Source of the DNA: Agelas oroides
Lineage: Eukaryota; Porifera; Demospongiae; Agelasida; Agelasidae
Assembly (NCBI GenBank): GCA_949130485.1
Contig: OX422204.1
Location: 6,076,015-6,140,014, forward strand
Direction: 5' to 3'
DNA: 64,000 nt
Shown: in pieces, positions 45,401 through 54,400 of the stretch
Numbering within the stretch: position 1 is the first letter of the stretch
How the letters are laid out: the number at the start of each line of letters is the position of its first letter
The notes under the pieces: model-generated
Seen by the model: the letters and a program-made list of their open reading frames with translations, nothing else
What the model was told of the DNA's origin: nothing
Database searches by the model: none
Translations under genes and position numbers: made by a program

Positions 45401-48400
45401 GTACCTACATATTTGGGTTACAACAACTACATCGCATTTATAAGCAACCATACATACATAAATAGGCACCTCACACCGCCCATTGCTGTCGCAAATGGGA
45501 GTCAACTGGTGATTCGTCTTTTTAATGGCTAAATTTAATCGCTGACTTCAGCCAAGTGAATGGCTACTGCCTAAATGTAGCTAGAGCCTGAAAGAGACTG
45601 GTAGTGAAGGCAACTCAAGATGAATGTGTTTGCAGCATGTATGGCAACTTGCTTCCAGACAAGTTTATGCTGTAAGTCTGATGTCTGCATGGAAAGGAAG
45701 GCTGCATTTAAGTCACACTACATGGCAGAATACACAATGCTGGACTTCAAGTAAGGGTCGTGCATGAATAAGCTAGTCCCCATATATATATATATGGCTG
45801 AAATTTCCCTGCTGGCTTACGGTAGGATTTAGCCCATGTCTTATAGCCACAGTAGCTGCTTCTGCCGGACAAATAGCTGCATTGTCAGCATGTGTGGTCG
45901 ATTTGTTTAATCAGCTACTTACACAGGCTCATCCCAGGATGATGCAACATCTCCCTAGTGTATAGGTACCTGTGTCAGTATTATATAGTTGCTTGATACC
46001 TATGACTGTTAATCAGTAGCTCTGAAAATGCAGTGAGATGTATAATACTTTTTCACAGATTATAAGCAGCAGCCACTTGCAATGGGAGTCCCTCAGAGTC
46101 TTGCAGCTGGAGATGCTCCACTCCTTACTGAAGCCTCTCTCGATTTCCGAAAAGTGCAAAAGGATGTAAAAGATTTCCTTCTCCAGTGTCCAAATGCGCT
46201 GGAACAACTCAAGCAGTGCCTTGGGTCACTCGTCTTACCACTGGGTGATGGTAACGTTGCCTCACTAGTTGACCCAGTTGCTTATGAAGCTGCCAAAACC
46301 ATTCCGGAGTTCTTTAAGCTGATGTCTCCCTACTGGAATTGCCTCAGCACAAATCTGCTTTCACTTCTTGTTGACGCTTCTGGCTGTGAACCTGCTGTAG
46401 ACAAATTAGCTGAGTTTGAGGAAGCTAGGGCCAGCAGTGGCCACCTAGTTCTTGGTACAAATAGGGCTCCAAAAAGTGAGCTGAGATCAGTTCACAAATC
46501 ACCTCTTAAAAAGCTTCAGTCGCTTTACGCAGCTGTCTGTACCAATACTGAGCGAAATACTGTTCGTATAACAGCTCAAGTTGGTAAGCCTCAGCTTCAT
46601 GTTTCTTGCTATGAAGAAGTTATCACAGCCATCTGTGGCTTTTTTAAGCTTCCAAAAGCTGCTGTTGTTTGTGCTGGATGCTCTGAGAAACCGCTTGCTC
46701 TTTGCTGGCTGGTGTCTAGAGATCTCCTCCCCTACATGAGGAGCCATAAAGGAGGTGTGAGTGGGGATCGTCTGTTGGCTGAGCAACAGATCACACAGAT
46801 TGCCTTTGGGGATGCAGAGTTTTACAAGTGCCTAAACCTCAAGGTATTCAATGTTTTAGGTATAGTCTCAGCAGTGGGGGTCGCTTTACCTGACATGCAA
46901 TTCAATCTCATTTCCAGACCCTCCAGAAAAACATAAAGGGTGTACACTGCAGAATGTTGAAAATTTTACTAGTTGCTGAAATTCTCGTTACCAGTAGAGC
47001 CTTCTGCTGAACCAGACACATTCTATTTGGTGTTCAGAACATTATACGATGAAACAAAAAAATTAATGTGGTTGCTTGCGAAGACGGCTCTCATGTGGTT
47101 AGCATTTCCAATAAATGCACACCAGAATACTAATCAAAAGCTGATTGGCAGTGTACCTGCATACCAGGCGCAGTGTACACTTCCACCCTAACCCATTTAC
47201 CAGACCCTCCTTTTCGATTTTTTGAGAGTCTGGTTCTGAGGCTACACCCGATTAATTATTATAGTGATCGATATAACTATTATATGGCGTGTTACTTAGG
47301 CAACACCACTGTAGAAGAGAGATGGAGCACCATTCTTATATTTTGCATAGGTAACAGGTTGTATTCCGATCTTACGTTACTTCCCAAAACAAAGAATTCA
47401 TAAGCCTAATACACTAGCCAGAGGAAGCTTAAATCTGTTAGTTAAATGCCATAGTGCACCTACTCCAGCAGCGAACCTTTTTTCACCAACAAAGCATGGA
47501 AAGTGGTGCTTGACAAGTTTGTATACTTTGGCTGCTGTAAGGCAAGCTATCTCAGCATTCATGATATTTCCTTGATAGTAGCTAGCTGCCCAAGGTGGAC
47601 AAATGGCTGCATGGTGAGCTATCCTCTGCATCCATGTCACGACCCAAAAGTTGATTATGTGAGCACTTGCAACTTAGATTCGTCAAAGGCAGTATACAGC
47701 GACAAACTCTGATGCATGGTCTCCATGCTGTGACAAGCTATGAAGTCAACAGTGTGCTGCTTACTCAGGCTTGCCCCACAATGATGAAGAATCTTATTTG
47801 TACAAAGTTGGAACATGGTCAAGTGCAAATACAGGTATTCTCAAGTGGGGTGTTCTTATAGATATGGTACGTGTATAATCTAGCTGTATTTTGACAATAT
47901 TGTGTGGAAAACAATTGCATAAACATGCAGTAGCTATACAACTTAAATTTTTAAATCTTTTGTTCACTGTATTTAGGAAGTGGAACTTCACGAGGCTACC
48001 TTCTATGGTCTACTTGAGAGAATCCCTGCCCTACTGACAAGTGTCCATGTTGATGCAGCTGATTCTGTAAGATCAACTGTTGAACTATCTTTCCTTTCTC
48101 CTAGCAGCAAACCCTGACCTATATGCCACCACTGTGATAATCGCAGCAACGAAAGAGGTCAAGGCTATGTGTTGCATACTCCATGTTATATCTATAAAAC
48201 TGAAAGCTACAGATTTGACGTAAAAGTGATGGAGAGGTTTAGCATAGCGTCACTGTAGTTTTGAAGTTGCTGTTCTTGTAGAGTGGCTGTGAATGTTCTA
48301 TTTCTATTGAAACATAGAGATGCTACAAACTATACTTCAATGTTTTGTTTAGCTGGGATAGCAAGGGAATCCAATATAACAATTAGGCTATGGCAAAATG

Positions 48401-51400
48401 GCTGGACATGTGGTTGCTGATTCACGTACTTGTGTGCAGTTTTATCCCATTATATTATATATCTCCTTTTCGCTGTAGGATAAATGGACTGCACTGCACT
48501 ATGCTAGCCAGGAGGGCCATTACAAAATTGTTAATCTGCTACTACAAGAGGGAGCTAGTATGAAGCAGGAGACAGAGGTGAGCTAGGTAGATTATCACTC
48601 AAGATTGTGAAAGTGGAACAGTGCATGCACACTGTATGTATGACTCTATACATTCTAAAATTTGCACATTACAAATATATTCACGTAGAATCAATTTCTA
48701 CCTTATACACCCAGATTAGTTTTTCATGAGGAAAATTTTAGTTCAGTTTGCCCACAGTAGTCTGGATGTCAGGACAATCCCAGGACATAATGGCAGCATA
48801 GGCTCTACTGTCCAAGCATCACCCTGTAACTGTTAGAGTACTATTCATAGTCCGGTGCTAAGACCCAACTCTCTCATAAGGAAAGAGGTCTGGTAACATT
48901 GGCCCAAATCTCTGGGCATGCGGAAGTGTTGAAGCTGTTAGTGTAAGATTAAAATTTGTCAGCATTGAATAATGAACCACATAATATCAGCTTAGAGCAG
49001 CCTAATGTATTCTGCAGATTGCGGACTCATGGATCGACACACGGACTCGCACTGGAAATAATTTTATGGCTGCAGGAATGCTTTGTTCTTTGCCGATACT
49101 GCACATGCAACAGTTGTTATTGAAGTACCATTTCCAAATTAAATGTCACTCTGCATTTATGGAGCTAGCCCAAGGATTTGGACTTGTGAATTCTCGCATG
49201 AACTTACCTAACTCTGAGTGTTTTATTGTGCACACAATGATAATGCAATATGGTTGAAGTTATGTAGTGCATGAGCTGCAGGCAAGTGCATTACATAACT
49301 GAGACCGTTATCGTGTTATCTGAGTTAGTTTTATGATTTACCTTGAGTCATCCCTTTCCATCTGCATGAACTGCCAACATTGCCTTTCCGTGCAACACTG
49401 TTACAATGAAGTAACTTAGTTCTTGCACCAAACAAGAGAGCAGGCTTTCGCCAACTATTAACTGTTTGTAAACGGGTTATAGTGCAAACACACATGCACT
49501 AACACTTTTCCCAAGTCTATTACGACACCAATTATCGACTGCCCATACATTTTCCTATTATCAAATGTTGACCAGCAGCAAGTTTCTGAACTGTTAGCCT
49601 CAAAGGAGTGAAACACATCCTACATCCTTTTTGTTATCCTAGCACCAGGCATTCCACAAGAGCAGAGTTGGACGAATACAAATATCACTCATGCAAAACA
49701 GCATGCCATAAAGTTAGTGACACTGTTTAACTCTTTAACAACCGTAGGCTATTTACTGGAGGTCTTTATTAGGCTATGGATACCTTCCATGGTCCGTATT
49801 TTCACTTCTGCTTGGAGCTAGCACTGGAAACTTGAGTCAAAGCTTTATTGACACACTATCTGTGGATTCTTGACCTTGGACACACCCACTCATTAGCGAG
49901 TGTTCAATAGTCAGGACCCTCCGACCAGAGAACGCTCCTCCGGACTAATAGCTGCAACTGATAACATGCGGCCAAAAACTAACAACACCAAAAGGCGTCA
50001 TCGGTTGTTAAAGGGTTAAATAAGTGTATTCAATGGTACAGCTAATAAACAGATATAGACAAGAATCACTGCCTTGGCAGGATGGACCTTCACCATGGCT
50101 AGATGCACAAGGTGGTTGGGTGTTGCTGAGCCTTAGAGCTCCTATCGAAACTTATAGCCTTTCTCTACTTGTATTGGCAAACGGTAGCACCATTCGATGT
50201 CGGTCCTTTGCAAATCAGAAGCGCAGGCTATTCTGCAAATAAACATGGTAGACAGTGCAAATTTGTCTTGCTGACTGTGGAATGCTTAGGTGGAAGTAAA
50301 AAGGCCGTTCATCCCCTACACGTTTACATAAAACTATCCGACATTCACGTAAAATCTTTCCGTATTCTACTGGTCAATAATTGATAGTGGTTGATAATTG
50401 GCAGCTGGCGTTACTACCATGTCAACATGCCAGTATGATATTGCAATATGTAGGAAATCCAATGTATATATTTTCTACAGGATGGCCAAACAGCATTGAA
50501 TATTGCAAGTAAGAGTGGACATAACGAGATTGTGGAGCTTTTACAGAAAGCTAAGGTATGGAATTCTTAATGGTGTGTTGTCAAACTGCACACAAGGACA
50601 GATGGTAGATAAAATATTAACCATATTTCTACTGGTGTGTGTAAAAGCTAGACTGTTGATCATCCAGAGTGAGCAACCCTAAATTGAGCAGGCAATTATG
50701 AGTTAATTGACACATGCAGTAAACGTCTATTACACTGACTTTTGCTGGGTTCTTGTCCAGATTGAGAGTCATAGGCTTGTGGGCTGGCAGCTTCCAGTCT
50801 TATAGTTGTATAGTGTGACCTTCTGAGGAAGTGTTGCAAATCGCATTCATGAAAAACTTGATTGACTATTACACTGACTTTTGCTGGGTTCTTGTCCAGA
50901 TTGAGAGTCATAGGCTTGTGGGCTGGCAGCTTCCAGTCTTATAGTTGTATAGTGTGACCTTCTGAGGAAGTGTTGCAAATCGCATTCATGAAAAACTTGA
51001 TTCACTATTACACTGACTTTTGCTGGGTTCTTGTCCAGATTGAGAGTCATAGGCTTGTGGGCTGGCAGCTTCCAGTCTTATAGTTGTATAGTGTGACCTT
51101 CTGAGGAAGTGTTGCAAATCGCATTCATGAAAAACTTGATTGACTATTACACTGACTTTTGCTGGGTTCTTGTCCAGATTGAGAGTCATAGGCTTGTGGG
51201 CTGGCAGCTTCCAGTCTTATAGTTGTATAGTGTGACCTTCTGAGGAAGTGTTGCAAATCGCATTCATGAAAAACTTGATTGACTATTACACTGACCTTTG
51301 CTGGGTTCTTGTCCAGATTGAGAGTCATAGGCTTGTGGGCTGACAGCTTCCAGTCTTATAGTTGTATAGTGTGACCTTCTGAGGAAGTGTTGCAAATCGC

Positions 51401-54400
51401 ATTCATGAAAAACTTGACTATTACACTGACTTTTGCTGGGTTCTTGTCCAGATTGAGAGTCATAGGCTTGTGGGCTGGCAGCTTCCAGTCTTATAGTTGT
51501 ATAGTGTGACCTTCTGAGGAAGTGTTGCAAATCGCATTCATGAAAAACTTGATTGACTATTACACTGACTTTTGCTGGGTTCTTGTCCAGATTGAGAGTC
51601 ATAGGCTTGTGGGCTGACAGCTTCCAGTCTTATAGTTGTATAGTGTGACCTTCTGAGGAAGTGTTGCAAATCGCATTCATGAAAAACTTGACTATTACAC
51701 TGACTTTTGCTGGGTTCTTGTCCAGATTGAGAGTCATAGGCTTGTGGGCTGGCAGCTTCCAGTCTTATAGTTGTATAGTGTGACCTTCTGAGGAAGTGTT
51801 GCAAATCGCATTCATGAAAAACTTGATTGACTCAAAGTGCACAGGTTAAGTCAGCCAAGAGCACATAAGAAAAAGGCAGCTAGAATAAGAGCGTGTAACT
51901 CCGTAAATTTAAACCGGTCAGAATTTACCTTCAGTACTAATAGTAACACATACTGCGCAACAGGCTTCTATTGGAGTTACATGCTCTTACTCAAGCCACC
52001 CGTTCTTATGTGCTCTTGGTCAGCTGATTATCACAATGTTGCATGCATGCTATGCTTGGTTTCAGGTCGGTCCGGCAAGACAACATTCATGAGCCTATGT
52101 ATGCTTGCATTTCTGTGTTTGTACATGCATGTGTGCACATTACTGTTGTGACCTACCTCTGTGGTTCAGTTACACCTCGAGACAAGCAACCATTTCTAGT
52201 CTTTCTTACTCTGCAACTGTTGGGCACTGTTGTGCAATGCAGTGTCAACAGCTTGGTAGCTAGTAGCTGGTGTATGTTGGAGTTGTAATGACAGTATTGT
52301 AAATTGAATATCCTTACATTTTGACCATTGTACTATCCAGCAACCTTCATGGATCGAAAGACATTTCTTGAACTACTTTCGGAAACCGACTGAAACTAAA
52401 AAGGAAGATGAAGATGCAGGATGGACAGATGAGGTACTTAAAGGATTTCATTTCTAGGATATTTTTGCTGGATAGGTGTTTTAATTTACTGTATTGCTTG
52501 GTATTCCAGTTCTCAAGTAAGAGACAACAAACATACATGTACATAATATTGCATTTTATAATTATAATTATGCTCTGTGGTAAAATCTTTTTTTTAGTAA
52601 ATAATGGTGGCAGTAGATCTGAGCAATGAAATCGCTGTTGCATTAAGGTCCTATATAGGCTAGTTTTTTTGTACAGTGTCTAGCACGTATGCCAGAGGGG
52701 GTCCCTGGGATTGAAACGTTGCTGAAGCATGATGAAATTTCAATTTAGTGCATTTAAAGATTGTTCTGACAAGTTGCTCACAAATACCATAAGCTTGTAA
52801 AAATATCCCCCCCCCCCTTTTGTCAACTACTATGGGGAGGGGGCCTCTACTCAAAATATCCAATTAGTCTCAACTACACACCCACAATGGGATTTTATGC
52901 AAGGTTGACAATACTGACTGCTGTGGCTATCCCAAGAAACAGCAGTATGGTTGGTTATGTACTATATGGGAAATCAGCAGCACCCGTGCCGATACTAAGC
53001 TGAAAAGCATTGAAGTAACTTGCATCATCAGTGGTGACAGTGGTATCATGAGTGACAAAATCCTGGGCAGTGGCCAGTGAACGAGGCTAGTGTGTAAAAA
53101 CGAAGATACGCCCAAAAGATGCTTGCCACATGGGGTATTTAAACGAGTGAAAATTACCTATGCATGGGGGGCCAAGAGGGGGGAGGGCATTTGTTTGAAG
53201 TATTGCAAGCTAATGGTACGTACCACAGTGTTTATGTTACACCAGTACTAGGGCAAGCATGAGCGAGCCCCACACAAGTGAGTTCTATTGCAATTTTTCA
53301 TATATACTGGGGTATACATATATTATTATTATTTTCTGTCGTACGTCGTTCCATATATTCTTGATGCTGTAATTTAACACGATAGCCACAGGCCGCATGC
53401 GGAATGTAAGTAAGATTTTTGTACCACTTGATGCTCTGGCAGCAAGCTAGGGTGAGCTCGAATGACGACAGTTATGAAAGATAGCCAGGAATGACAGCCG
53501 GAGCATGTGCACCTATTGTATGAGAGATAGCAGTTGTGTTTTGGCAACGACATTCGGGATAGGAAGCTGGAGCATAGCACCTACTCAGTAAGTGTACAAG
53601 GGCTAACAGTTGTGTAGAAAGGCTCATGCAGCTTACTGAACGCAGTAGGCGGCAGAAATTTTGCTCCATAGCTGATGCGTGGCGACTTCCGTCTACTATT
53701 TCTCAAAGATGCCTCAAGTCTTCAAGGACTATGCATGCCAGACTGTATAACTGCAACAGAGTAGCTGCGTGCTGGTAGGACAAATGGCTCTGTTGTGTGG
53801 TACTACCCTATGAAAAGCTCTTCTCTGCAAACATGACAATTTTTCTAAGTTATATTGAGCACTTTTGTAGACAAACCTCGTTTCAGCTACATGCCATGCA
53901 TGAATGGTCTGTGTGCTGTGATCTGATACTTTACTGGTAAAGCCTTAGCTACACAACAGTCAATGCTGTAGTGCATTGCTTGCTCACGCTCGCCCCGCAA
54001 TGTTCTACATTCCCCTAGTTATATATATGTGTAGATATGCATATCTAGAACTATGTGAACTATACTATTTTACATAGGTTAATAAATAAAACATCTTTGA
54101 ATCACATGACTAAGGAAATGGGAAGGAAACTATGTAAGCTTTGGAGAAAGAAAAAGAAAAACCCACAGGGGTCCAGTTGGGAATTGAACCCAAGATCTTC
54201 CAACTACTAGTCCGATGCTCTTGCCACTGAGCCACTGGACCAACGGCAAAGGAATTACTGCTTGGACTTATCTGTGTCTAGCAAATTTTTGCCACTCACT
54301 GTAGAACTAGTCTTGTTCCCAGGCCTTTGCAGCATTGGTCACTTGCAGTAAAAAAAAAATTCGTGCAGAAGGCCTGGTACATTTTGTCACATGATATGTG

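Noticed and set aside
50696-51804. Series of 67-112-residue minus frames (LDKNPAKVSVIVNQV)
   Set aside because: One frame per 139-bp satellite unit; no start context or domain.
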